64,000 bases of DNA. Source: an uncultured Octadecabacter sp. GTDB lineage: Bacteria; Pseudomonadota; Alphaproteobacteria; Rhodobacterales; Rhodobacteraceae. Below the pieces are notes generated by a model that saw nothing but the letters and a program-made list of their open reading frames with translations, ran no database searches and had not been told where the DNA came from. Positions 19,138-27,706 of the stretch are shown in pieces (position 1 is the first letter of the stretch; each line of letters opens with the position of its first letter). The stretch spans positions 1 through 64,000 of the forward strand of contig CALAGN010000041.1 of NCBI GenBank assembly GCA_937891785.1, given 5' to 3'. Both the position numbers and the translations under genes were made by a program.

Positions 19138-19251
19138 ATGCGAAGCCGGATCATCGACGCGCTGCGGTTCATCCGTGTAGCAGTCGTATCTTATGCGATT
19201 GCCACGACCTTGCCGATTGTTCTGATCGCTGCAATCGAGGTGTTCACTTAA
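19138..19251 (+). CDS. 37-residue single-span membrane peptide
   Basis: ATG at 19138 is preceded by AAGGGGG at good spacing and opens a 37-codon frame ending in TAA. After a short basic N-terminus (MRSRIIDALRFIR) comes a hydrophobic helix from about residue 13 to 35. It lies 30 bases after tdh and 46 bases before the ABC ATPase gene. Strong ribosome-binding site and clean membrane topology argue for a real small protein, but no family is recognised. Confidence 0.5.
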   Translation: MRSRIIDALRFIRVAVVSYAIATTLPIVLIAAIEVFT

Positions 19252-19297
19252 CCGATGCGCCCTTGCCGTTTCTGTCCCGCTCTGGGATGACTGGGGC

Positions 19298-19954
19298 ATG
19301 CTTTTAGTCGCGCGCAATGTAGAAAAATCATTTCCCTCGGCGGATGGCCCAGTTGCTGTGCTTCGCGGGATTGGTCTTGATCTTTGTGCGCACGAAACCT
19401 TGGCTTTAACCGGCGAAAGTGGAAGCGGGAAAAGCACGCTCTTGCATTTGATTGGCGGGCTGGATGCACCCGATGCAGGGTCCATTCTGGTCGACGGTCA
19501 CGATATTGCTAACATGGGCGACAAAGCCCGCGCAAAAATGCGACGCGAGACGGTGGGCGTGATATTCCAACAGTTCAATCTCATTCCATCGCTCAATGTC
19601 AGCGACAACATCAGCTTTCAGGCGCGGCTTGCGGGGCGTCACGATCCGGCATGGGACGATACGCTGATCACGCGAATGGGGCTCGGCGCACATGTCCACA
19701 AATTTCCCGAACAGCTTTCGGGTGGCCAGCAGCAGCGCGTCGCCATTGCGCGCACGCTTGCAGCGCGGCCCGCGCTGGTGCTTGCGGATGAACCGACCGG
19801 AAATCTGGACGAGCAAACCGCCGACGCCGTTCTTGATATTATGCTGCAGCTTGTCGCCGAAACCGGCGCAGGATTGCTTATGGTGACGCATTCACAACGT
19901 CTGGCAAAACGGATGGGCCGACGGGTGCATTTGCGGGCAGGTCACGTCGTATGA
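19298..19954 (+). CDS. ABC transporter ATP-binding protein, LolD/MacB type
   Basis: A 218-residue ATPase with Walker A GESGSGKSTLLH, Q-loop FQQFNLIPSLNV, signature LSGGQQQRVAIART and Walker B VLADEPTGNLDE. The Q-loop wording is typical of the LolD/MacB/FtsE group that works with FtsX-like permeases, and the next gene is exactly that. The overlap with the permease is four bases. Together with the CrtC/AttH-like gene downstream this resembles the agrobacterial attEFGH arrangement. The substrate is unknown. Confidence 0.9.
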   Translation: MLLVARNVEKSFPSADGPVAVLRGIGLDLCAHETLALTGESGSGKSTLLHLIGGLDAPDAGSILVDGHDIANMGDKARAKMRRETVGVIFQQFNLIPSLNVSDNISFQARLAGRHDPAWDDTLITRMGLGAHVHKFPEQLSGGQQQRVAIARTLAARPALVLADEPTGNLDEQTADAVLDIMLQLVAETGAGLLMVTHSQRLAKRMGRRVHLRAGHVV

Positions 19955-22347
19955 TCCGTGCAGGGTTGCAGGCCCTGTTGTCGCATTGGTGGCGAAATCC
20001 TTTGCAGCTTGTAACCTTGCTTGGTGGGCTCGCTTTGGCCACAGCACTTTGGTCCGGCGTGCAGGGCGTCAACGCCGAAGCCCGTCAAAGTTATGATGCC
20101 GCTGCTGCGACGCTGGGCGAGGTGCAGTTTGCCCAACTCCTGCCCGCTAGTGGCGACCAGATCAGCGAGGCCACCTATATTGCGCTGCGCCGCACCGGGT
20201 GGTTGGTCAGCCCCGTCATCGAAGGACGACGAGAGAACGTGCGTATCGTAGGCATCGACCCACTCACAGCACCGGGAACCATAGGCCCGATAACGTTGAC
20301 CCCCGGCACGGACGTCGCAGCGTTCTTGACGGGCAGGGGGCAGGTCTTTGGAACCACCCAAACACTGGCCGCCCTGCGCGGCCTGATCGACGCCGATCTT
20401 GTCGAGGCCAGTGATATCGCCCCAAACGTCGCAATCACGGATATCGGGGTCGCCCAACGGATCTTGGGGCTTGAGGGGCAGTTGTCGCGCCTTATCGTTG
20501 CCCCGCAACAGCCGCTTGGGCAGGCATCGCTTGCGGATATCGCACCCCAGTTGACACTGCGCCAACCCCAAGGCGGCACAGATGTGGCGCGTTTGACTGA
20601 CAGTTTTCACCTCAACCTTACGGCTTTTGGCCTGCTGGCGTTTGCGGTCGGTATCTTTATCGTCAACGGCGCAATTGGCCTTGCGTTTGAACAGCGGCGC
20701 AGCGTGGTGCGGACCCTGCGCGCGCTCGGTTTCCCCCTGCACGTGCTGATCGCCCTAATGGCGGTTGAATTGCTTGTGCTTGCGCTGGTGGCCGGGGGTT
20801 TGGGCATCTTTCTAGGGTATCTGATTGCGGCGGCCCTTTTGCCAGATGTTGCCGCAACCCTACGCGGTCTTTACGGGGCCGAAGTGTCGGGTGATCTGCA
20901 GTTGCGCCCGTCGTGGTGGCTTTCGGGCATGGCGATTGCCGTCGGCGGCACAGGGATGGCCGCAGCATCATCCCTCTGGCGGCTGGCACGAATGCCGCTG
21001 CTTGCGGCCGCACGCCCGCGCGCTTGGGCGATGGCCGCGGGAAAGGGCGCGGGTTGGAAGGGTTTGATTTCTGTTGCCCTTTTACTGGCATCGCTTTTGG
21101 TGATCGTCCTTGGCAAGGGTCTATTACTGGGGTTTTTCGCCCTTGGCGCTCTTTTGATCGGCGCAGCCCTTGGGTTGCCGCTTGTGTTGGATCGGGTGCT
21201 CGCACTTGGCCAGTCGATGGGAAAAAGCGTGACCGCCAGCTGGTTCTGGGCCGACACACGACAGCAATTGCCGGGCCTTTCGCTGGCTCTTATGGCGCTT
21301 CTGCTGGCGATGGCTGCGAATGTGGGTGTTTCAACGATGGTCTCCAGTTTCCGGCTTACGTTCGTCGGCTTCCTTGACCAGCGGCTCTCGTCCGAGCTTT
21401 ATGTCTATGCAGATGATCCTGCACAGGCCGAACAGCTTGTTGCCTACCTCGCACCGCGCGTTGACGCGATTTTGCCTATCCAGTCGGTTCAGGCCGATCT
21501 GGCAGGGCTGCCTTCGGAAATCTACGGCTATCGCCAGCATGCGACCTATTCGGACAACTGGCAATTTCTGACGTCCGTGGATGATGCATGGGGCGTCTTG
21601 GGGCGTGGTGAAGGTGTCATCATAAACGAGCAACTATATCGCCGCGCCAATTTGAATTTGGGCGATGAAATCTTGATCGCCCCTGCGGTCTATCTGCCGA
21701 TCGTTGGCATCTATGGCGACTATGGCAACCCGATCGGACAGGCTGTCGTCACCGAGGCGCTGTTTGTTCAGGTATTTCCCACCTCCGTCCCGCTTCGCTT
21801 TGGGCTGCGCTTGCCGTCGCAGGATGTGCCGGCCTTGTCCGCCAGTTTGCGCGATGAGTTTGGATTGAGCGCGGGCAATCTGATCAATCAGGCAGGGATC
21901 AAAGCGTTCTCGCTGAATGTATTCGAGCGGACTTTTACCGTCACGACTGCGCTGAATTTCCTGACGCTGGCCGTCGCTGCATTTGCTATTCTGATGAGCT
22001 TGCTGACACTGGCAGGAATGCGTCTTCCGCAGCTTGCACCGGTTTGGGCGCTCGGGCTGACGCGGGCACAGATTGGTCGGCTTGAATTGGTGCGCGCTAT
22101 CATTTTGGCCGTGGTGACAACGCTGCTGGCGCTGCCACTTGGCCTTGCCCTTGCGTGGGTACTTTTGGCCGTGGTCAACGTCGAAGCCTTTGGCTGGCGG
22201 TTGCCACTCTACCTGTTCCCGCTCGATTATTTGCGGCTCGGTGCGTTTGCATTAATCGCAGCGGCTCTTGCAGCACTTTGGCCGGCAATACGTTTGGCGC
22301 GCACTCCGGCGACCGATCTTTTGAAAGTGTTTGCAAATGAACGCTAG
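19951..22347 (+). CDS. FtsX-like ABC transporter permease
   Basis: A 798-residue membrane protein with one N-terminal transmembrane segment, a periplasmic region, a first FtsX-like helix block around residues 210-300, further hydrophobic blocks around 360-470, a second periplasmic domain, and a C-terminal FtsX block (about 670-798). Two FtsX domains in one chain, with one ATPase, match AttF/AttG-like fused permeases. Such mechanotransmission permeases move or release substrates at the outer face of the inner membrane rather than pumping across it. It overlaps the downstream gene by 11 bases. Confidence 0.88.
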   Translation: MIRAGLQALLSHWWRNPLQLVTLLGGLALATALWSGVQGVNAEARQSYDAAAATLGEVQFAQLLPASGDQISEATYIALRRTGWLVSPVIEGRRENVRIVGIDPLTAPGTIGPITLTPGTDVAAFLTGRGQVFGTTQTLAALRGLIDADLVEASDIAPNVAITDIGVAQRILGLEGQLSRLIVAPQQPLGQASLADIAPQLTLRQPQGGTDVARLTDSFHLNLTAFGLLAFAVGIFIVNGAIGLAFEQRRSVVRTLRALGFPLHVLIALMAVELLVLALVAGGLGIFLGYLIAAALLPDVAATLRGLYGAEVSGDLQLRPSWWLSGMAIAVGGTGMAAASSLWRLARMPLLAAARPRAWAMAAGKGAGWKGLISVALLLASLLVIVLGKGLLLGFFALGALLIGAALGLPLVLDRVLALGQSMGKSVTASWFWADTRQQLPGLSLALMALLLAMAANVGVSTMVSSFRLTFVGFLDQRLSSELYVYADDPAQAEQLVAYLAPRVDAILPIQSVQADLAGLPSEIYGYRQHATYSDNWQFLTSVDDAWGVLGRGEGVIINEQLYRRANLNLGDEILIAPAVYLPIVGIYGDYGNPIGQAVVTEALFVQVFPTSVPLRFGLRLPSQDVPALSASLRDEFGLSAGNLINQAGIKAFSLNVFERTFTVTTALNFLTLAVAAFAILMSLLTLAGMRLPQLAPVWALGLTRAQIGRLELVRAIILAVVTTLLALPLGLALAWVLLAVVNVEAFGWRLPLYLFPLDYLRLGAFALIAAALAALWPAIRLARTPATDLLKVFANER

Positions 22348-23377
22348 GGCACTCTTGTTTTGCCTGCTGTTCCCTTTTGCGGCAATTGCCCAAGGTTTTG
22401 CCGGATTGGGCAGCGCTGCGGATGGATTTGCGGTTCCGGCGCCTGCGCCGGTTTTTGACTTCCCGACAGATCACGCTTTGCATCCTGATTTTCGAATTGA
22501 ATGGTGGTATCTGACTGCAAATATAACCGGACCTGACGGGACGGACTACGGGCTGCAATGGACCCTGTTCCGGTCGGCCCTTGCGCCCGAGGCAGCGAAC
22601 GGCTGGCAATCGCCGCAATTGTGGATGGGCCATGCCGCGCTGACGACACCAGACCAGCATTTTGTGACCGAAAGGCTTGCGCGTGGCGGGATTGGGCAGG
22701 CGGGCGTGAGCGCTGATCCTTTTGCGGCTTGGATCGACGATTGGACGCTGGCAGGCCCCGGTTTTGACCAGCTTCGCATGACAGCCTCGGGGCCCGATTT
22801 TGCTTATGACGTGGCCCTGACTGCGGAGGGACCGTTGGTGTTTCACGGCGCCGATGGCTATTCTGTCAAATCGGGTGACGGGCAGGCATCTTATTACTAT
22901 TCACAGCCCCGTTACGCTTTGAGCGGTGTAATCACTTTGCCCGACGGAACTGTGCCTGTGACAGGGTCGGCATGGCTTGACCGCGAATGGTCGTCCCAGC
23001 CGCTTTCGGATAATCAGACGGGCTGGGACTGGTTTTCGTTGTCGTTCGAATCGGGCGACAAATTGATGGGCTTCTTGCTGCGCCAAAGCGATGGCACCAG
23101 CTTTTCATCGGCGACGTGGATCGGACATGATGGCACGGTTGCCGCTTACAGTGATGGCGCTTTTGCAGCGCGTCCGGTTGAACAGTCGCAAGTCGCTGGC
23201 GGTGATATCCCCACAACATGGCAAGTCACCCTGCCAGATCGCGGCGTCGACGTGACTGTTTCGGCGATCAACAGAAATGCGTGGATGAACGTCACCATTC
23301 CCTATTGGGAGGGTCCGGTGCGAATTACCGGCAGTCACGATGGGCGCGGATACCTTGAAATGACGGGGTATGAGTGA
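22337..23377 (+). CDS. CrtC/AttH-like lipocalin-fold protein
   Basis: A 346-residue secreted protein with signal peptide (ALLFCLLFPFAAIAQG). It has the hallmarks of the CrtC N-terminal/AttH family: DFPTDHALHPDFRIEWWY, YGLQWTLFRSAL, WLDREWSSQPL with GWDWFSL. CrtC proteins hydrate carotenoids in phototrophs; AttH-like members accompany ABC transporters and may handle a lipid-like ligand. No carotenoid genes are nearby, so the transporter partnership is more likely. I chose ATG 22337, since the frame before it is only two codons and lies within the permease end. Confidence 0.85.
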   Translation: MNARALLFCLLFPFAAIAQGFAGLGSAADGFAVPAPAPVFDFPTDHALHPDFRIEWWYLTANITGPDGTDYGLQWTLFRSALAPEAANGWQSPQLWMGHAALTTPDQHFVTERLARGGIGQAGVSADPFAAWIDDWTLAGPGFDQLRMTASGPDFAYDVALTAEGPLVFHGADGYSVKSGDGQASYYYSQPRYALSGVITLPDGTVPVTGSAWLDREWSSQPLSDNQTGWDWFSLSFESGDKLMGFLLRQSDGTSFSSATWIGHDGTVAAYSDGAFAARPVEQSQVAGGDIPTTWQVTLPDRGVDVTVSAINRNAWMNVTIPYWEGPVRITGSHDGRGYLEMTGYE

Positions 23378-23436
23378 CGCAGACGTGACAATCGCGCCAA
23401 TGGCCCACCCCGCGCGGCTGGGCTAAGGACCACCCT

Positions 23437-25620
23437 ATGAATAATTCATTCCCGCTCGTCCAAGACCTTGTCCTTATCGGCGGTGGCCACACCCACGCGC
23501 TTGTTTTGCGAAAATGGGGGATGAAGCTGCTGGCGGGTGTGCGTGTGACCGTGATCAACCCAGGTCCGACAGCGCCTTATTCGGGCATGCTTCCTGGCTT
23601 TGTTGCGGGTCACTACAAGCGCGATGATCTCGATATCGACTTGATCCAGCTTGCACGCTTTGCTGGCGCGCGGGTGATCAACGGCAAGGCAACGGGTATT
23701 GATCTTGCGCGCCGCGAAATCACAGTGTCGGGGCGTCCGCCCATCGCTTATGACGTTGCCTCGCTTGATGTGGGGATCACCTCTGAAATGCCAAACCTGT
23801 CAGGTTTCGCCGACCACGGCATACCGGCCAAACCGCTTAGCGTTTTTGCCGCGCGCTGGGATGCTTTCCGCAAAACGGCCCAAGACCCAAGCGTTGCGGT
23901 AATTGGCGGCGGTGTGGCTGGGGCAGAACTGGCGATGGCGATGGCGCATGCCCTTCGCGTGCGCGGTCATGATCCCAAGGTTCATCTTATCGACCATGGC
24001 CGCATCCTTGATGGTTTCGGCGCAACAGCGCATCGCCTCTTTTTAGAGGGCCTCGCTGATGAAGGCGTCGAACTGGTCGAGAATGCTACGGTTACCAAGG
24101 TAACAGCCCAAGGCGTGACCCTCGCGGACGGGCGCGAGATTGCGGCGACCTTTGTGAACGGTGCAGCAGGTGCTCGGCCGCACGACTGGCTTGCCGAAAC
24201 TGGCCTTGATCTGCAAGACGGGTTCGTGAATGTCGGCCCCGATTTGCGCAGTAGCGACGATGCTGTGTTCGCGGTTGGTGATTGCGCCAATATGACCCGC
24301 GCCCCGCGGCCCAAGGCCGGCGTCTATGCGGTGCGCCAAGCGCCTGTGCTGTTCGATAACCTGCGCGCAGTATTGTCCGGCGACGCGCTGCGCGACTACC
24401 ACCCGCAAAAAGACTACCTCAAACTTATTTCTCTTGGTCAGAAATCCGCACTTGCCGAAAAGCTTGGCACAGCCCGCAGGGGGGCACTTCTGTGGCGCTG
24501 GAAGGATAGGATCGACCGCAAATTCATGGGCCAATTCCGCGATCTACCCCAGATGGAACAGCCAAAGGCACCTTTGACGGCAGCGATTGGTCTTACGGAC
24601 GCGATCGGCGACAAACCCATGTGCGGCGGTTGCGGCGCAAAAGTAGGGCGCAGTGCGCTGCGCGAGGTTCTCTCGGCTATGCCGCCGCATGACCGCGACG
24701 ATGTGCAAAGCCTCGCCGGTGATGACGCTGCCATTCTGCGCACGGGTAACGCGATGCAGGTGATGACAACCGACCACCTGCGCGCCTTTTCCAACGATCC
24801 GGTCATCATGACCCGTATCGCCGCCGTTCATGCGCTGGGCGATTGCTGGGCGATGGGCGCGGCACCGCAGGCCGCGACGATCAACATCATTCTACCGCGC
24901 CTGTCTGCCGCACTTCAAAAACGCACGCTGAATGAAATCATGCGGACTGCCGATGACGTAATGCGCGCGGCGGGCGCGGCCATTGTCGGTGGGCACACCT
25001 CGCTTGGCGATGAGTTAACGATTGGTTTCACGATCACTGGACTGGTTGACGCTGCGCCGATCACGATCGCAGGGGCCAAACCCGGCGATGTGCTGATCCT
25101 GACCAAGCCAATCGGATCGGGCGTCATCATGGCCGCCGAGATGGCGGGCGTGGCGCATGGCGCCGATGTGATCACAGCGCTTGATTTGATGTCTCAGCCG
25201 CAGGGCAAGGCGGCCAAGATTCTGTCGAAAGCACACGCAATGACGGATGTGACAGGCTTTGGCTTAGCTGGGCATTTGGCTGGAATGTGCGAGGCATCGG
25301 GCGTCGGCGCGACCCTCAATCTGGATAATATCCCGCTAATGCAGGGCACGCTTGATCTCTCTGAGCACGGTGTAAAATCGACACTGTTTCTCGATAATCG
25401 GTCGTCAGCAGTGTCTATAAACGGCGTTTCGGGTACGCGTGCTGATCTTCTTTTTGATCCGCAGACCGCTGGTGGGTTGCTGGCAGCCGTGAGCGCAAAG
25501 ACCGCCCCAGCAATTCTTATGAAACTACAGGCTGCGGGTTACACTGCCGCGATTATCGGGGATGTTGTCGCAGGTGATAAGGCAATAAATGTGATCACAA
25601 CTTCGCAACCGCCTGCCTGA
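23437..25620 (+). CDS. selD: FAD/NAD oxidoreductase fused to selenide, water dikinase SelD
   Basis: A 727-residue fusion. Residues about 8-340 form a pyridine nucleotide-disulfide oxidoreductase domain (LIGGGHTHALVLRKWG, then VAVIGGGVAGAELAMAMA and FAVGDCANM). Residues about 390-727 form SelD with C399-xx-K402 (CGGCGAKVG) and the ATP-binding GDDAA and GGHTSLGDE segments. SelD makes selenophosphate from selenide and ATP. The fused redox domain may reduce or channel the selenium source; this is inferred. The adjacent convergent mnmH uses selenophosphate. No selA, selB or selC is in the window. Confidence 0.95.
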   Translation: MNNSFPLVQDLVLIGGGHTHALVLRKWGMKLLAGVRVTVINPGPTAPYSGMLPGFVAGHYKRDDLDIDLIQLARFAGARVINGKATGIDLARREITVSGRPPIAYDVASLDVGITSEMPNLSGFADHGIPAKPLSVFAARWDAFRKTAQDPSVAVIGGGVAGAELAMAMAHALRVRGHDPKVHLIDHGRILDGFGATAHRLFLEGLADEGVELVENATVTKVTAQGVTLADGREIAATFVNGAAGARPHDWLAETGLDLQDGFVNVGPDLRSSDDAVFAVGDCANMTRAPRPKAGVYAVRQAPVLFDNLRAVLSGDALRDYHPQKDYLKLISLGQKSALAEKLGTARRGALLWRWKDRIDRKFMGQFRDLPQMEQPKAPLTAAIGLTDAIGDKPMCGGCGAKVGRSALREVLSAMPPHDRDDVQSLAGDDAAILRTGNAMQVMTTDHLRAFSNDPVIMTRIAAVHALGDCWAMGAAPQAATINIILPRLSAALQKRTLNEIMRTADDVMRAAGAAIVGGHTSLGDELTIGFTITGLVDAAPITIAGAKPGDVLILTKPIGSGVIMAAEMAGVAHGADVITALDLMSQPQGKAAKILSKAHAMTDVTGFGLAGHLAGMCEASGVGATLNLDNIPLMQGTLDLSEHGVKSTLFLDNRSSAVSINGVSGTRADLLFDPQTAGGLLAAVSAKTAPAILMKLQAAGYTAAIIGDVVAGDKAINVITTSQPPA

Positions 25621-26647
25621 TCCGCACTGCCAGATCATCGCGACCTGCACGATCAAGGGTATTTGCCTTTAGGACAACCACTACGGCATGGTCGTGACTG
25701 GCGCGCGATTTCGCATATGCCGGATCGTAATGCTCGGACATAAGCGCCCCTGCAAGGCCAAGGTTGTCACCCGCGTTCAACAGGCTCAGCCAGTGATCCA
25801 CAATGACATGACCTTGATGTCGACGCAGGATTTCTAGCCGGGCACGCAACCGGATTGGGTCGGCGATAATGTCGCAATAGGCCTCGATCAGCCAGGCGGC
25901 TCGAGCATCAAGGGGCGCATCAATCTGAATGCGTGGCGCGGGGACCATCTTGGCCCAAACGGCGGGGGGAATGATAAGCTTGCCGATCTTGCTGCTCTCA
26001 GCTTCGACAATGGTGATCTTGGTGGGATCAAGACGCTGGAACGCGCAGGCGACCAAAGCCTCGAATCGCTTCTGACTTGGCTGGCCCTCGGGCAATCCAC
26101 CCAAGAGCGATCCGCGATGCCCCGCCAGACCTTCAAGATCCACCGTCTGCACGCCCATCGCGGCCAGGCGGGCCAGAATGTCAGTTTTGGCAGTGCCCGT
26201 ATTGCCATCAAGCAACACCAGCCTATGCGGTAGGGCGGCGTCGTACATTGCCGCGTGAACCAATCGTCGGTAGCTTTGATAGCCACCGTCAATCAGATCT
26301 GCGCGCCAACCGATTTGTTGCAAAATGCTGGCAAACGATCCCGACCTTTGCCCGCCACGCCAGCAGTAGATAGCGGGTCGCCAACTGCCGTCAAAACCGG
26401 CTAACGGGCCGGCAATATGATCAGCGGCATTGCGTGACACCAGCGCAGCACCGACCTTGCGGGCTTCAAACGGCGCGACCTGTTTATAGATCGTTCCGAC
26501 CGCGGCGCGTTCCTCATTGGACAGCACAGGCAAATTGATCGCACCGGGGATATGATCCTCGGCGAACTCGGCAGGGCTGCGAACATCGATTAGCGCGTCG
26601 TAGCCATGATCAAGAAGGGCCGCGAGGGTATCAAATTTGACTGACAT
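25595..26647 (-). CDS. mnmH: tRNA 2-selenouridine synthase
   Basis: A 350-residue protein with an N-terminal rhodanese domain (DVRSPAEFAEDHIPGAINLP; reactive Cys in YCWRGGQRSGS) and a C-terminal P-loop domain (LLDGNTGTAKTDILARL). MnmH/SelU replaces sulfur by selenium at the wobble 2-thiouridine of Glu, Gln and Lys tRNAs, using selenophosphate. Its 3' end overlaps the convergent selD fusion by 26 bases, so the two selenium genes form a compact tail-to-tail pair. Confidence 0.95.
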   Translation of the reverse strand: MSVKFDTLAALLDHGYDALIDVRSPAEFAEDHIPGAINLPVLSNEERAAVGTIYKQVAPFEARKVGAALVSRNAADHIAGPLAGFDGSWRPAIYCWRGGQRSGSFASILQQIGWRADLIDGGYQSYRRLVHAAMYDAALPHRLVLLDGNTGTAKTDILARLAAMGVQTVDLEGLAGHRGSLLGGLPEGQPSQKRFEALVACAFQRLDPTKITIVEAESSKIGKLIIPPAVWAKMVPAPRIQIDAPLDARAAWLIEAYCDIIADPIRLRARLEILRRHQGHVIVDHWLSLLNAGDNLGLAGALMSEHYDPAYAKSRASHDHAVVVVLKANTLDRAGRDDLAVRIRQAVAKL

Positions 26648-26797
26648 AGCGCGGTTCTAGCCTGCGGGCGATGCAGGCGAAAGCATCAAGTTATATTGCG
26701 GTGCGGCCCACACATGCCGGTTTCGTGCAGTGATACTAGGTGTTGACCTTACGCCAAACGCCGAAAGCCGTGGGCCGGATCGCACAAGGCAAAGGCT

Positions 26798-27583
26798 TCA
26801 CTTTGGCACCAACGGTACACGGCCCTTGTCCGCAAGTGTCCAGACGTCCCGCCCCTCAAACACTGCGGGCACCAGCGTGCGGCCATATCCGGCACCACCG
26901 TCTAGATTGACGCGATTGCCGTGATGTTGGGGATGATCGAGGGCGGTGTGGCCATGCACGACCAACCGTCCATGATCGCGTGTATCGTCAAGCCAGCCAT
27001 CACGAATCCAAATCAAGTCTTCTTCGGATTGCGCATCAAGCGGGACACCCGGGCGGATACCGGCGTGGACGAACAAAAGGTCGTTCGTAACATGGGTCAA
27101 TTCGCACGTCTCAAGGAAATCGAGGTGCGCCCTGGGCACGGCGTCCTGTGCCAGTGTCACAAGCTGATCGCGATATTGGGCAGGAATAGGGTCTAAACCA
27201 TTACGCAGAAGGGCATCGCCGCCACCATCAGGATGGTGAAAACTGTCCAAAGCTCCATAAGACGACAGCGTCATCGGCCCACCCAGAGCCGTATGCAGCC
27301 AGCCCTTGCCCGATGCGATCATTGGGTCGGTCGATGTGCCGTCACGCACAAACCGCGTAAACATCCGGTCGTGATTGCCGCGCAGTACATGCCAAGGCCG
27401 ACCAGCAGCGACACCGTCAATCAGCCGTTGTATGACACCGCGGCTGTCTGGCCCACGGTCAGTATAGTCACCTAGAAACACGATTTGCGCATCCGGCCCG
27501 CCGTCTGCGTCGATCAGCGCAAGGGCGCGGTCAAGCTGTTCGGAGTGTCCGTGAATGTCGCCGACGGCGTAGATGGGCTGCAT
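26798..27583 (-). CDS. Calcineurin-like metallophosphoesterase
   Basis: A 261-residue PrpA/ApaH-like phosphoesterase. The PPP-family motifs are GDIHGH near residue 8, GDYTDRGPDS and GNHD, followed by later metal-ligand histidines (VVHGHTALD). It may dephosphorylate proteins or cleave diadenosine polyphosphates; the sequence cannot settle which. ATG 27583 has GAGG five bases upstream, so the 36 residues before it in the open frame are excluded. It lies downstream of serA in the same direction, after a hairpin. Confidence 0.88.
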   Translation of the reverse strand: MQPIYAVGDIHGHSEQLDRALALIDADGGPDAQIVFLGDYTDRGPDSRGVIQRLIDGVAAGRPWHVLRGNHDRMFTRFVRDGTSTDPMIASGKGWLHTALGGPMTLSSYGALDSFHHPDGGGDALLRNGLDPIPAQYRDQLVTLAQDAVPRAHLDFLETCELTHVTNDLLFVHAGIRPGVPLDAQSEEDLIWIRDGWLDDTRDHGRLVVHGHTALDHPQHHGNRVNLDGGAGYGRTLVPAVFEGRDVWTLADKGRVPLVPK

Positions 27584-27679
27584 GGGAACCTCGATGGGTA
27601 AAGTGGTTGGGACGCTGCTTGGCAGAGCGTGGAGCCTTTGGCGAAAGTTATTCTGGAAGAGTAAAGTCCAAGGGTGGCG

Positions 27680-27698
27680 CCCGACCATCACAGTCGGG
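27680..27698 (-). terminator. Hairpin after serA
   Basis: CCCGAC (680-685) and GTCGGG (693-698), both in the 27,000 range, pair around a seven-base loop just past the serA stop. There is no long T run, so this may be a weak or factor-assisted terminator. Confidence 0.4.
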
Positions 27699-27706
27699 TG
27701 CGGTTT

